Source: Pedobacter sp. Hv1
GTDB taxonomy: Bacteria; Bacteroidota; Bacteroidia; Sphingobacteriales; Sphingobacteriaceae
Length of the DNA: 64,000 bases
Reading direction: 5' to 3'
Assembly: GCF_001412215.1 (NCBI RefSeq)
Contig: NZ_LLWP01000009.1
Coordinates: 62,001-126,000 of the forward strand
A program made the translations under genes and the position numbers. This document shows, piece after piece, positions 18,425 through 27,966 of the stretch. How positions within the stretch are numbered: the stretch's first letter is position 1; each line of letters opens with the position of its first letter. The notes under the pieces are model-generated. The model saw only the letters and a list, made by a program, of their open reading frames with translations, did not search any database and was not told where the DNA came from.

Positions 18425-19537
18425 TTATTTGTTCAAATTGTGATTCAGTAATTCTTCCAGTTCTTTTTCTGAGATGTTTTGTGCTATAACTTTTCCGGTT
18501 TTATCCAGAAGGAATACGGTCGGTAAGCTGACTACACTATACTTTTGAGCCACTGTAGAATTCTTTATTCCGCTGAGCTCTGATACCTGAATCCATGGAA
18601 GGCCGTCTTTTTTTACTGCATTTTCCCAGAGGTTGCGCTTGTCGTCCATAGAAACAGAAACCATTTCGAAACCTTTATTTTTATACTGCTGATAAATAGG
18701 TTTTATCTTCTGATTTGCTGTACGACAAGGAGTGCACCAAGAGGCCCAAAAATCGATGACTACATATTTTCCTTTCAGTGCAGATAGTTTAAAGGATGTT
18801 CCAGCCAAGGTAAACAGGTTGAAATCTGGCGCCTGCTGTCCGACGAGCGATGCAGCAGCTTTCTGATCGTACAATTTGAGTAGTTTTTTGTATTCCGGGG
18901 CATAACTGAGCTCCGGAGAAAACAGGGACTTCATTTCCTGAAGTTCTTTCAGGTTCATCACTTCAAATTGTGGCTTCATGATGTTTAATACGGCGAGTGA
19001 GGCAGGGTATTTACGAATGTATTTATACTTAATGTCCATTTCTTTGGCATTCAAAGCATTCATTTCCTCACCTTCTTTAATTCGCTCTTCCTTTGGCAGC
19101 TTATCGTAGCGCCCTGCAATCTCTCTCATTTGTGCAGATAGAGTTGCCGTTTCAGTCTCATAACTTTCTTTAATTCCCATTTCTGTTCCGCCATGGATCT
19201 CTTCCTTGTTTTTCCAGTCGCTTTGCATCAGCAGCTGATAGTTTTCATTTTCCAGAAACAGGCTTAAAGACCTCCGTACTTTTTTAATCTGAACGGCTGC
19301 AGAGAGTGGATGTTGAACTACGCCTTTAAATTTGAAGGCTCCGTTAATAACGGTTGTACTATCGATCAGTTCGCGACCTTTCTCTGTAAATTTATAGAGG
19401 TAGGCAACAGAAGGTTGATCAAAGTCTGCAATTCTGCCTGTAATTTGGTAACCTGTTTGTGCGGATACCTGATTTTTTGCCATCAGGAGCATTAGTCCTG
19501 TCAGCATCATATTTCTAAGGATTGAAGTGTTTTTCAT
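18425..19537 (-). CDS. TlpA-family thioredoxin with N-terminal DUF4369
   Basis: 370 residues: signal peptide ending near SAQ, a DUF4369-type beta domain (about 28-125), a helical linker, then a thioredoxin fold with WASWCTPC (about 262-270) and the cis-Pro loop SLPTVFLLD. This fusion is common in Bacteroidota SusCD loci and acts in the periplasm as a thiol-disulfide oxidoreductase. It lies between the SusD gene (8 bp) and the amidohydrolase (3 bp), in one operon. A truncated relative is preserved at 26500-26800. Confidence 0.9.
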   Translation of the reverse strand: MKNTSILRNMMLTGLMLLMAKNQVSAQTGYQITGRIADFDQPSVAYLYKFTEKGRELIDSTTVINGAFKFKGVVQHPLSAAVQIKKVRRSLSLFLENENYQLLMQSDWKNKEEIHGGTEMGIKESYETETATLSAQMREIAGRYDKLPKEERIKEGEEMNALNAKEMDIKYKYIRKYPASLAVLNIMKPQFEVMNLKELQEMKSLFSPELSYAPEYKKLLKLYDQKAAASLVGQQAPDFNLFTLAGTSFKLSALKGKYVVIDFWASWCTPCRTANQKIKPIYQQYKNKGFEMVSVSMDDKRNLWENAVKKDGLPWIQVSELSGIKNSTVAQKYSVVSLPTVFLLDKTGKVIAQNISEKELEELLNHNLNK

Positions 19538-19545
19538 CTCTGGTC

Positions 19546-20943
19546 TTATCTTGGATTACGTTCAATATTCGGATTCAGTAATAATACTTTAGGTGGGATC
19601 TGCTGTACAAAATTCTTAGAACCAGCAAGTAATTGATAGGTCTCTGTAGTGTTCCCCCTGGTATAATTCCGTTTAAAGCGACTGTCGTTGTCTAGTCGTC
19701 TCATGTCAAACCAGCGTAGTCCTTTACCAAAAAGTTCTCTTCTGCGTTCGTCAATCACAAGCTTTAGGGCTTCATCAGCGGTAGCAGCAGTCAGGTCAGC
19801 ATAATCGGCGGGCTTAAATCTTTTCTTTCTTAAATCATTCAGTAAGGTTAATGCCGGAGCAATCTGACCACCTCTAGCTTCTGTCTCTGCAACAATAAGC
19901 ATCATTTCGGGAACACCAATATTAAAGGAGAGTTCCGTATTCAGATATAAAGGATAAGGCTCGGTAGTTGGTTTACCGTTGGTTTCAAAATTTGTGAAGC
20001 TGAATACATAACGTAAATCTTTGGTGCCGAGGATGCTTAAGAAATCTGGAGAAATCGATGATCTTGTCAGAATTGTTCCGAAACTGGTGACTTTATAAGA
20101 GATCATTTCCGGATGTAGGTACACAACAGGCAGGTTGTTAACACCTGAGTACGGTTTCAGGGGGTCTTTAAAACTGAGTGTATTGAAGTCCAGTAAGGTA
20201 TTCTTTTTTTGTAAAGCAAGATTGGCGTATTGTTTTGCTTCTGGATAATTGTCCATACTCTGGTAAACTCTTGCCAGTAGCGCCAGAGCAGCTGTTTTGT
20301 TATTCCGGTAAACGTTGCGTGCGACATCAGGAAGCTGATCTTTTGCAAGTAGTAAATCTTTTAGGATCAGGTCATAGACTGCCGCTACGGTAGCCCTTTT
20401 TGGCTGTGCCTCCAAGTCCGGAACTGTCAATAAGGGAACGCCAAAATCTGTACCGGCACTTGCTGCTTCATAATCTTTAGCATAGATATTAATCAGGCTC
20501 CAATAGGCATAAGCGCGGTTAAAATGGGCATCGCCAAGTACTTCTTTGCGTTGAATTTCTGTGCCATCTTCCAACTTTTCGACATCCTGAAGGATGATGT
20601 TTGCATTGTAGATGTTGTTATACATTGGGTCCCAGCCGCCATCGGTTTCAGTTTCAATGTACAGCTCAGGCAACCACTTATAGGCTTTTGTGGTATTGGA
20701 AGTCAGCGAAGCTAATATTCTGGCGTCGCTGAGGTAAGTATTGTCCGATAACCGTTCTAAAAGCGCATTACTGTTCGAAGAATAAGAGGGATTGGCTGCC
20801 AGCTCTTCATAATCTTTGATGTATTTGGGAATAAACTTTCCTTTTGGGGTAACGTCCAGAAACTTCTCACAGCTGGTAAGGCTTAAAGCAAGTAAGATCA
20901 GGAGGCTGTATGGTTTCATCAGTATATAGTTTGATGTTTTCAT
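19546..20943 (-). CDS. RagB/SusD-family nutrient-binding outer-membrane lipoprotein
   Basis: 465 residues with a lipoprotein signal (LLALSLTSCEKFLDV, Cys about 25). The body is the helical TPR-like SusD fold, with the usual AYWSLINIYAKDY segment and the C-terminal ERRRELFGKGLRWFDMRR signature. SusD proteins form the lid of the SusC channel on the cell surface and capture substrate. It starts 20 bp after the SusC gene. It is somewhat shorter than glycan-type SusDs (500-600), in keeping with the shorter RagB/peptide-type group. Confidence 0.93.
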   Translation of the reverse strand: MKTSNYILMKPYSLLILLALSLTSCEKFLDVTPKGKFIPKYIKDYEELAANPSYSSNSNALLERLSDNTYLSDARILASLTSNTTKAYKWLPELYIETETDGGWDPMYNNIYNANIILQDVEKLEDGTEIQRKEVLGDAHFNRAYAYWSLINIYAKDYEAASAGTDFGVPLLTVPDLEAQPKRATVAAVYDLILKDLLLAKDQLPDVARNVYRNNKTAALALLARVYQSMDNYPEAKQYANLALQKKNTLLDFNTLSFKDPLKPYSGVNNLPVVYLHPEMISYKVTSFGTILTRSSISPDFLSILGTKDLRYVFSFTNFETNGKPTTEPYPLYLNTELSFNIGVPEMMLIVAETEARGGQIAPALTLLNDLRKKRFKPADYADLTAATADEALKLVIDERRRELFGKGLRWFDMRRLDNDSRFKRNYTRGNTTETYQLLAGSKNFVQQIPPKVLLLNPNIERNPR

Positions 20944-20963
20944 CTTGTTGTTGATTTAGTGAT

Positions 20964-23900
20964 TTAAAGCGTAATGTTAAGACCTATAGTGGTGACAATG
21001 GGCTCTGGTAAGGCATAAGTGTAACCGCCTCCTGTACCGCCCATTCTTACGGCCTCAGGATCAATACCGTATTTGTTGGCTTTGAACAGGTACAGGTTGT
21101 TCATTTGGGCAACCACTCTGATGGCTTTAAAAGGTGTTCTTTTCAGGTATTTTGGATTTAAGCGGTAGCCTAACTGCACTTCCCGCAGTCTGACAAATGA
21201 AGCATCAATGATGCTGTTACTTGATAGCGTAGCTACTCTGGAATAATCGTCGCTCAGGTATTTTAATTCAGGAATTGCAGGGATTTCTGTAAACTGCTCA
21301 TCTCCAGGTTTGCGCCATCTGTTAACGATCTGGTTATTATAGCTGCCGCTCCAATCGTATCCATACATATTTGGCATCTCCCGACGGGTCACATGGCCGT
21401 AGTTAAATACGAGAAAAATCATCGCCTCAAATCCTTTATAGTTAAAGCTATTGGTCCAGCCACCAGTTACTTTAGGTCTGTATGTACCACTGTATTCCAG
21501 AGATCCTATGTTTGGAATGTATATTTTGTTTCCGTTTGCGTCATAGGTTTGTGGCCTTCCGGTGTTATCCAGTCCGGCCCATTTATAACTCCATACCGAC
21601 TCTCGTTCATAACCTGTAAGGAAAATGTCTCTTCCACTGGTTCTGCTAATGGAAGCACTACTCTCTACGAGTTTATTCTCTATGATTTCATTTTTATTAT
21701 AAGCCAGATTAAATGAACTGTTCCAGTTAAAGCCCTGCCCGGCAAATATCGCTGCCTTTAAGTTGAGCTCAATTCCGCGGTTAACCATACTGGCGGCATT
21801 AATCGTTGCTGTTGTCAGACCAACAGTTGGATCGAGGTCTTGGCTTCCTAACAGGTCATAACTGAATTTCCGATAATAATCGAAGGATAGGGAAAAACGG
21901 TTCTTTAACAGTCCGAGATCTACACCAAGGTTAAAGGTTTTGGAACGTTCCCACCGTAGTTTTGAATTGGGAGGGGTTTGAAGGCGTGCTACATAATCAT
22001 TGGCAATGGTATTAAAGAACCTGCTGGCCACAAGAAAAGTGGTGGTAGAATTGAGCCTGTCGAAATTTCCTGTTACACCATAACTCCCTCTTAAGCTCAG
22101 GTTGGAGATGCTTTCTATATGATTGTGGAAAAAATGCTCATTACTGATGTTCCAGCTAGCACCAACAGACCATAGCGGAGTTCTTCTGAACTTCGGATCT
22201 GCACCAAATAAGTTGGAATGATCTGTTCGGTAACTTCCGCTAAAGGTATAGCGGTCATCATAAGTATAGGCCAAGGTAGAATAATAAGAATACTCACGGG
22301 TATCTCTGAATTCAAATCCTTCGTAAGTTGCAGGATCGTACTTGTTGAGGTCTCCATTCCACCAAATGATTCCCTGGGCAGCCAGTAATTTGGCATCTAT
22401 ATTTTGACCGGTCAACAAGTCGTCGTTATAGCCAAGACGGCGGTTTCTGTTGGTCTGATTTACCGATTTACGCAAATCAAATCCAGCAATGATATTGATA
22501 TAATGTTTCTCTTTAAAAGTGTTGGTATAGTTTAGCTGGTTACGTAAGGCATAATTGTTATACCCCGTATTTCTGAAATCCAAAACATCACCCTTAGGGA
22601 TATTGAAAACCAATTTGCCACTGGCGTCGGTAGAAGTCAGACGGTTGATCAAGCTACGTGTGTCATACCCTTTTTCCGACATCAAGTTTCTGTTATCGTT
22701 TGTGGTCTTTTCATAAATGAAATCATTAGAAAAGCTTAAGCCTTTAATGATTTTCCAGTCGGCCCCAACCCTGCTTTTTAGCCCCCAACCAGATGCCGTA
22801 TTTTTGGCCTGACGGTTTTCTTCCAGCAGGTTAAATCCGTTATCCAGATAACCCAATCTCATCAGCCTGTCGTTTTCTATTTTATTGAAACCAGTATAAT
22901 CATAGACGTAATTTCCCTGGGCATCCTGTAACATCTGATAAGGCATCAGTGACCTGATTTTGCCTTCAAGACCAGAATAACCAGCTTTTGCAGAAATATA
23001 ATTGGCCGAAAGATCTGTGCGCAAATCAAGAAAAGAAGCCAGTTTATAGGTGTTTCTCGAATTTATGGTCAACGCATCTGAACCAGTGCCAACCGTTCCC
23101 GCCTGTTCGTTCTTGTAATTTCCAGATAAAAAATATTGCATTTTATCTGAGCCTCCTGAAAAGGAAAGAAAATGACTCTGACTAAGGCTGGGGCGCAACA
23201 GCAAATTGTCGATCTGGTCTTTATTGGACAGTCCGGCCAGGGCAGCGAGCCTTTTGTCTCGTTCTTCTAGGCTGATTCCCCCTGCCCGGTTATAATCATT
23301 GAAAATTCCAATGGAAGAAGAGTAACCCGATTTTGAACCGTCAAAAATAGCGGCTTCGATATAGCCTCTGTCATATTGTTCTTTTTGATAGTCGATTAAA
23401 GCGGCGGCATCTGCACGGTATAATTTGTCGTAATCCGGTTGATTCATCATGCGAGCATTGCCGGAATAATTGATCTGCAAGTTACCGGTTTTACCCTTTT
23501 TAGTAGTGATGACAATCACCCCATTCGCTGCCTGTGAACCCCATACTGCCGATGCTGCAGCATCTTTAAGTACAGATACATTCTCTATTTCATTGATGTC
23601 GGGAAATATGGTGCTCACAAATCCGTCGATCACAATCAGCGGTTGTGTTCCTGCACGTAAAGAACTTCCGCCGCGAATGCGCAGGTCGTTTAATCCATTA
23701 CCACCCTTATAAACGCTCAATCCAGGAACCAGACCTTCCAACATGCCTTCAATGGTTCTGTTGTTTCTGGCTTCTAGTTCTTTTTTATCAATGATGGCAT
23801 AAGATCCTGGTGCATTTTTGCGGGATAAAGTCTGGTATCCGGTCACCACTACCTCGGTTAAAGAGGAGACATCTTCCTGCATCGTGATGTTCAGGTTATT

Positions 23901-24473
23901 TCTGCCTTTTACACTGACTTCCTGTTTTTTACACCCGAGGTAATTGAATGATAAAACATCATCCTCATCAGTTCTGATAATAAATCTGCCATTGACATCT
24001 GTTGTGGTAGTGGTTTTCGCCTGTAGTGCCCTGATCAATACCTGAGATAATGGGGCTCCATCTTTATCTACTACCAGGCCGGTTACCGTTTGGCTGGAGA
24101 TTTGTTTTTGAACATTGTTCTTCTGCAGGGGTTTAATGACGATATGGTCTTCCACGAGCTCGTAGCTGTGCTTTCCGCCCAGAACTATAGTCATGAGCTC
24201 ATCTAAAGATGCATCAGAAACATTTATATCTACTTTTCTCGTCGGGTCAAAAAGATCATTGTTGTAAAAGAAGCCCAGTTCTTGGTGCTGCTGTTTCATG
24301 ATCTTGAAGACTTCCTGTATAGTGATGTGTTTGGCAGAGATGCTAAACTTCATTCCCTGTGCATAGGCACTGGCAGGAGAGATACAGATGAAAGTAAAGT
24401 AAAAGAAAAAAAGAAACTTAAAAAGTGGTAATAAATGGCGTAAACGCCTTTTTCTGGTAAAGGTTTGGTTCAT
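20964..24473 (-). CDS. SusC/RagA-family TonB-dependent transporter with STN signalling domain
   Basis: 1169 residues. Signal region to about 40, then an STN (secretin/TonB N-terminal) domain at about 42-113, a carboxypeptidase-regulatory-like domain at about 128-205, the plug (TEVVVTGYQTLSRKNAPGSY and LRIRGGSSLRAGTQPLIVID), and a 22-strand barrel to the C terminus. The STN domain lets the transporter signal through the FecR protein encoded just upstream. With SusD it forms a TonB-powered outer-membrane uptake pump. Substrate is unknown; the amidohydrolase downstream hints at peptides or amides. Confidence 0.95.
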   Translation of the reverse strand: MNQTFTRKRRLRHLLPLFKFLFFFYFTFICISPASAYAQGMKFSISAKHITIQEVFKIMKQQHQELGFFYNNDLFDPTRKVDINVSDASLDELMTIVLGGKHSYELVEDHIVIKPLQKNNVQKQISSQTVTGLVVDKDGAPLSQVLIRALQAKTTTTTDVNGRFIIRTDEDDVLSFNYLGCKKQEVSVKGRNNLNITMQEDVSSLTEVVVTGYQTLSRKNAPGSYAIIDKKELEARNNRTIEGMLEGLVPGLSVYKGGNGLNDLRIRGGSSLRAGTQPLIVIDGFVSTIFPDINEIENVSVLKDAAASAVWGSQAANGVIVITTKKGKTGNLQINYSGNARMMNQPDYDKLYRADAAALIDYQKEQYDRGYIEAAIFDGSKSGYSSSIGIFNDYNRAGGISLEERDKRLAALAGLSNKDQIDNLLLRPSLSQSHFLSFSGGSDKMQYFLSGNYKNEQAGTVGTGSDALTINSRNTYKLASFLDLRTDLSANYISAKAGYSGLEGKIRSLMPYQMLQDAQGNYVYDYTGFNKIENDRLMRLGYLDNGFNLLEENRQAKNTASGWGLKSRVGADWKIIKGLSFSNDFIYEKTTNDNRNLMSEKGYDTRSLINRLTSTDASGKLVFNIPKGDVLDFRNTGYNNYALRNQLNYTNTFKEKHYINIIAGFDLRKSVNQTNRNRRLGYNDDLLTGQNIDAKLLAAQGIIWWNGDLNKYDPATYEGFEFRDTREYSYYSTLAYTYDDRYTFSGSYRTDHSNLFGADPKFRRTPLWSVGASWNISNEHFFHNHIESISNLSLRGSYGVTGNFDRLNSTTTFLVASRFFNTIANDYVARLQTPPNSKLRWERSKTFNLGVDLGLLKNRFSLSFDYYRKFSYDLLGSQDLDPTVGLTTATINAASMVNRGIELNLKAAIFAGQGFNWNSSFNLAYNKNEIIENKLVESSASISRTSGRDIFLTGYERESVWSYKWAGLDNTGRPQTYDANGNKIYIPNIGSLEYSGTYRPKVTGGWTNSFNYKGFEAMIFLVFNYGHVTRREMPNMYGYDWSGSYNNQIVNRWRKPGDEQFTEIPAIPELKYLSDDYSRVATLSSNSIIDASFVRLREVQLGYRLNPKYLKRTPFKAIRVVAQMNNLYLFKANKYGIDPEAVRMGGTGGGYTYALPEPIVTTIGLNITL

Positions 24474-24491
24474 GGTTTGGTGGTTTAAATA

Positions 24492-25694
24492 TTAGGCTTT
24501 TGTGATATAGAGGGTACTGTTTTTGAATTCGAATTTTACGGTTGTAGAGGTACTAATAAACTTGAGTACGGTAGACAATGGTTTGTCTTTTTGCATGGAT
24601 CCAGTAAAGCGGAGTTTCTTTGCTCCATCATTTGTGAAAACAATTTTAATGTGGTACCAACGGGTGATCTGCTCACAAATTTCTTCCAAAGGCATATTGT
24701 CAAAGACAAAAACACCATCTTTCCAGGCGTAATCATCATAGGCAAGGCTGACTTTTTCTAGTGCAGGTAATACGTTTACCTTTTTATTGCTGATCCGAAT
24801 TTTAGAACCCGCCAGCATGCGCTGTTTGTTTCCATGTTTATCGGTCACATTGACAATTCCCTCCACCAGAGCAGTCTCTGCATAATCTCCGCCTTTATAG
24901 GCAATGACATTGAAAGCGGTACCTACTGCCTCTACATCCATATGGTCTGTCTTCACGATAAAAGGATGTTTTTTATCTTTGGCGACTTTAAAATAAGCCT
25001 CTCCAACGAGTTTTACTTCCCTTATCGCTGCGTTGTTAAAATCGACGCGGTAGGTGAGTTCAGAGCCTGAGTTCACCCAGACATGACTTTTATCGGGCAG
25101 AATGATTTCATATTGAGTACCTTCAGGTACAATTAACTTATGGTAGCCCTGCTGACCTTCGCCTGCATTATAGACTAAAACGTTTCCTTTGTTTCTGGCA
25201 ACGAGGGCATTTTGATTTCCTGAAATGTTTAAGGGCGTCTGGTCTTGCAGTTTTACGTGGTCCCCATTGGGAAGAATCAGCTCTGCATGGTGACTACTGG
25301 ACCTTACTGCAGCAAATATCAGTTCAGGCCGATTTCCAGATCCGGAATATAGGTTTCGATAGAGAAGTAAACCAATAGCGGAAACTATTGCTAGGACCGC
25401 TGCATATTTTAACCACTTAGGGAATAGAGAGGTTCTTAATGGAGCTACAAGAGGAGTACTGATCCTTTTCGAGACTTTTCGCCATGCCCGGTCTACATCA
25501 GGAGGATTCACCTGTTCAGTTTTAATCAGGCTGCGAAAAGTTATAAGGTCATCATATTCCTGTCTGTTCCTGAGGTTCAGGTCTAACCAGTCTGACAACT
25601 CCTTTTGCTCTTTTACAGTAAGTGGATCAGCAGTGATACTTCTGATCATTAAATCCTGCATTTTTGCTTTTTCTACCGGGTTCATATCCTTCAT
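24492..25694 (-). CDS. FecR-family anti-sigma factor
   Basis: 400 residues. A cytoplasmic N-terminal part (1-92) carries the sigma-binding segment, one transmembrane helix lies at about 96-113, then the periplasmic FecR domain (about 140-260, with AGEGQQGYHKLIVPEGTQYE and VNSGSELTYRVDF), and a C-terminal DUF4974/STN-like domain (about 325-398). It should hold the ECF sigma inactive until the SusC STN domain reports substrate. It lies 18 bp upstream of the susC-like gene. Confidence 0.93.
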   Translation of the reverse strand: MKDMNPVEKAKMQDLMIRSITADPLTVKEQKELSDWLDLNLRNRQEYDDLITFRSLIKTEQVNPPDVDRAWRKVSKRISTPLVAPLRTSLFPKWLKYAAVLAIVSAIGLLLYRNLYSGSGNRPELIFAAVRSSSHHAELILPNGDHVKLQDQTPLNISGNQNALVARNKGNVLVYNAGEGQQGYHKLIVPEGTQYEIILPDKSHVWVNSGSELTYRVDFNNAAIREVKLVGEAYFKVAKDKKHPFIVKTDHMDVEAVGTAFNVIAYKGGDYAETALVEGIVNVTDKHGNKQRMLAGSKIRISNKKVNVLPALEKVSLAYDDYAWKDGVFVFDNMPLEEICEQITRWYHIKIVFTNDGAKKLRFTGSMQKDKPLSTVLKFISTSTTVKFEFKNSTLYITKA

Positions 25695-25759
25695 ATATCA
25701 CCATGACAACTCAGCGAGAAAAAAGGGTGATGCCAGAATTTATTTTTTTACAAAATAAT

Positions 25760-26272
25760 TTAAAGAAAGTAAATGAGCATGGTAAGGTCTTTTAAGCGGG
25801 GTCTAAGGATAGAAAAGGCCTTGGTCATTTGTGATTTAACAGTATTTATGGAAATTCCCAGCTCGGCAGCAGCCTCCTTATAACTCTTGTCTTCCAATAC
25901 ACAAAGGATTAATACTTTTCTGCACTGAGGAGGAAGCTGATCTATGGCTTCCATAATTCGTTCCCGGGTTTCTGTAGCGACTAAAGTGTCGCTGTCTGTT
26001 GATTCCTCGGGAGGTCCTGTCTTCTGGGCATTGACATAATTCTGTCTGATGTTTTTTGCTTTTATATAGTTCAATGCTGAATTCTTAACAGACCGGTATA
26101 GGTAATGCTCCTGCTGAATTTCCAGTTTTTCATTTTGAATGGCCGACCAGCATTTAACAAAAACATCCTGAACTACATCTTCTGCAACTTCCATATCTTT
26201 AGTAATGATATTGGCATAATAACAAAGTGTTTTATAGTGCTCACGGAAAAGTTGTTCAAACAGCGTGTACAT
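25760..26272 (-). CDS. ECF-family RNA polymerase sigma factor (SusC/D locus regulator)
   Basis: 170 residues with region 2 (about 10-75, DMEVAEDVVQDVFVKCWSAI) and region 4 (about 110-160, LPPQCRKVLILCVLEDKSYKEAA). It is the first gene of the minus-strand locus and is separated from the FecR gene by 65 bp. Together with FecR and STN-SusC it makes a complete three-part cell-surface signalling circuit. Confidence 0.93.
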   Translation of the reverse strand: MYTLFEQLFREHYKTLCYYANIITKDMEVAEDVVQDVFVKCWSAIQNEKLEIQQEHYLYRSVKNSALNYIKAKNIRQNYVNAQKTGPPEESTDSDTLVATETRERIMEAIDQLPPQCRKVLILCVLEDKSYKEAAAELGISINTVKSQMTKAFSILRPRLKDLTMLIYFL

Positions 26273-26499
26273 AATGGCTCGGCCTAATAAGTTGGGGTAG
26301 CATTAATTTACCATTAATTTACGCAAAAAATTCCGCTATACCATGTATAACGAAACCCTTCTTCGCAAAATTGATCAAAGAAGATCTATCTTTTAAAGAC
26401 ATTATAGAGGGGTTGATAAATACTAGATGATGCTTATTTAATATTTCTTTTAAAAAAATAAAGGTAAAATTACAATTGCTTTGTGTATCGTTTAGCAGG
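26273..26499. other. Upstream region of the ECF-FecR-SusCD locus, no gene seen
   Basis: AT-rich DNA between the sigma-factor gene and the TlpA remnant. The promoter of the locus should lie here, but no convincing -33/-7 pair was found. Confidence 0.5.
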
Positions 26500-26800
26500 C
26501 TATATCTTTCCAATTAAATCTGCCAGCACCTTTTCCAGTTCTTTTACGCTTAAATTTTTAGCAATTATTTTCCCCTGGAGGTCAATCAGGAAGTTGGAAG
26601 GGATGCTTTTGATCGAATATAGTTTTCCGGCATTACTTTTCTCAGTATTCGGAGCGATCACCTGAGTCTATCATCTGGTACATCTGGTAAACCATTCCTG
26701 TAGTTCCGGGATCTTTAAAGCTGCCCTTGATGTGAAATGAAGTTTGGCCACATGACCATACTGGAATACTAATCAATGTAATGCGTATTAATTTTTTCAT
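26500..26800 (-). pseudogene. Truncated, frameshifted TlpA-like gene remnant
   Basis: From ATG at 26800 the minus strand reads a lipoprotein-like signal and the first strand of a DUF4369-type domain (MKKLIRITLISIPVWSCG, then SFHIKGSFKDPG) and stops after about 52 codons. In another frame the DNA then encodes the end of a thioredoxin domain: VIAPNTEKSNAGKLYSIKSI, PSNFLIDLQGKIIAKNLS, and KELEKVL to the stop at 26500. The middle, including the CxxC active site, is deleted. The tail resembles that of the intact TlpA protein at 18425-19537, so this is a dead paralogue. Confidence 0.7.
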
Positions 26801-26859
26801 ATTGTTTGCTGTTTGTCATTATGACAACTCAAGTGGAAAAAAGGGTGATGCGAATGGAT

Positions 26860-27130
26860 TTATTTTAGCAAACGTTGTGGAAAGGAAGGGGCGACTGCTT
26901 TGGTTTGCATTTTGAAGAACCCCTGCAATTTGCAATTGTCAGCATTAAAGGTTGTGTACGAAATGATAAAGGCCAGTGATATGGTTGGCGCAGTATTAGC
27001 CATCGCTGTAGCATTGATGCCATTGGTTGCCAATGCTTTCTGTTTGACCTTACTGGAGGAGAAAATACTTTTACTGTAAAATTTGTACCCCTGCTGGAAA
27101 CAGCCTCTTGCCTTAGTTTAAACACTGAAT
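26860..27130 (-). pseudogene. Possible decayed coding remnant, family not recognised
   Basis: On the minus strand two frames join into a plausible coding stretch: GTNFTVKVFS first, then after a frame change KQKALATNGINATAMANTAP and a tail ending PSFPQRLLK with a stop near 26866. There is no intact start and no recognisable domain. It adds to the view that 26.5-27.2 kb is gene debris between the SusCD island and yifB. Confidence 0.3.
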
Positions 27131-27277
27131 TTTTTAATGATAGTTATGATCCATGAACTGGATGGATTGCTGTTAAATATACTACAAACACGAATCACCA
27201 AAAGGAACATGAACGGGTGATGCATTGCGTGGTTGAGTTCAATTTATTGAAGATAATTATAAGCAAAATTGTTTTCA
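27131..27277. other. Gap between debris and the yifB 3' end
   Basis: I see no gene or terminator hairpin in these 147 bases. Confidence 0.4.
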
Positions 27278-27957
27278 TCATCCTGCCCAACTATCCCTAT
27301 CCAAGCTTCTATAATGAATAGCTTCTGCCAAATGCTCTGCTTCTATGGCCTCACTAGCTGCGAGGTCTGCTATGGTACGTGCTACTTTTAAGATCCGGTC
27401 ATAAGCTCTGGCAGAGAGTCCTAATTTTTCCATTGCACTTTTGATCAATAGTTGCCCTGTTTGGTCAATTGCGCAAATCTGCCGCACCATATTTGAACTC
27501 ATTTGTGCATTAAAATGGAGCATTTCGTTCAACTCAAAGCGTTTATCTTGTACTTCCCTAGCCTTCATTACACGATCCCTAATCAGGCTACTTTTTTCTT
27601 CCTCACGAGAAGAAGAAAGTTCGCTAAAATTAACAGGAGTAACTTCAACATGGAGGTCTATACGATCTAATAAAGGACCAGAGATTTTACTGAGGTATCT
27701 TTGTACAACACCTGGCCCACATAAACATTCTTTTTCTGGATGATTGAAAAAACCACATGGACAGGGATTCATAGAAGCAACGAGCATAAAACTGGCAGGG
27801 TATTCTACCGAAAATTTAGCTCGAGAAATACTTACCCTCCGATCTTCTAAAGGTTGGCGCATAACTTCGAGTACAGCACGTTTAAATTCTGGTAACTCGT
27901 CTAAAAAAAGAACCCCATTGTGGGCCAAAGAAATTTCGCCTGGTTGTGGATGGATAC
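27278..27957 (-). pseudogene. yifB: yifB/comM C-terminal half, cut off by the Tn7-like insertion
   Basis: Encodes the C-terminal 225 residues of the Mg-chelatase-like AAA+ ATPase YifB (ComM): QPGEISLAHNGVLFLDELPE (Walker B region), the sensor and zinc-finger-like CPCGFFNHPEKECLCGPG, and the C-terminal helical domain ending YRSLDRDSWAG. The frame continues into transposon DNA to an ATG at 28012, which is not a native start. The 5' half lies at 47814-48677. Joining the halves over the shared GATAC gives exactly 513 codons including the stop. ComM helicases extend heteroduplex during natural transformation in other bacteria. Confidence 0.95.
27953..27957. repeat. Target-site duplication GATAC, left copy
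   Basis: GATAC immediately precedes the TGT that begins the element. The identical GATAC follows the terminal ACA at 47814-47818. Five base pairs is the duplication size made by Tn7-family transposases. Confidence 0.92.
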
Positions 27958-27966
27958 TGTTATTTT

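Noticed and set aside
26865..27125. An 86-codon minus-strand ORF
   Set aside because: Its sequence reads as the wrong frame of a decayed gene; a frame change gives a better peptide. Kept only as a possible remnant.
16950..27277. The SusCD block as an integrase-borne island
   Set aside because: No integrase, attachment-site tRNA or terminal repeat was found; only the two yifB 3' ends mark it, so recombination is the simpler view.
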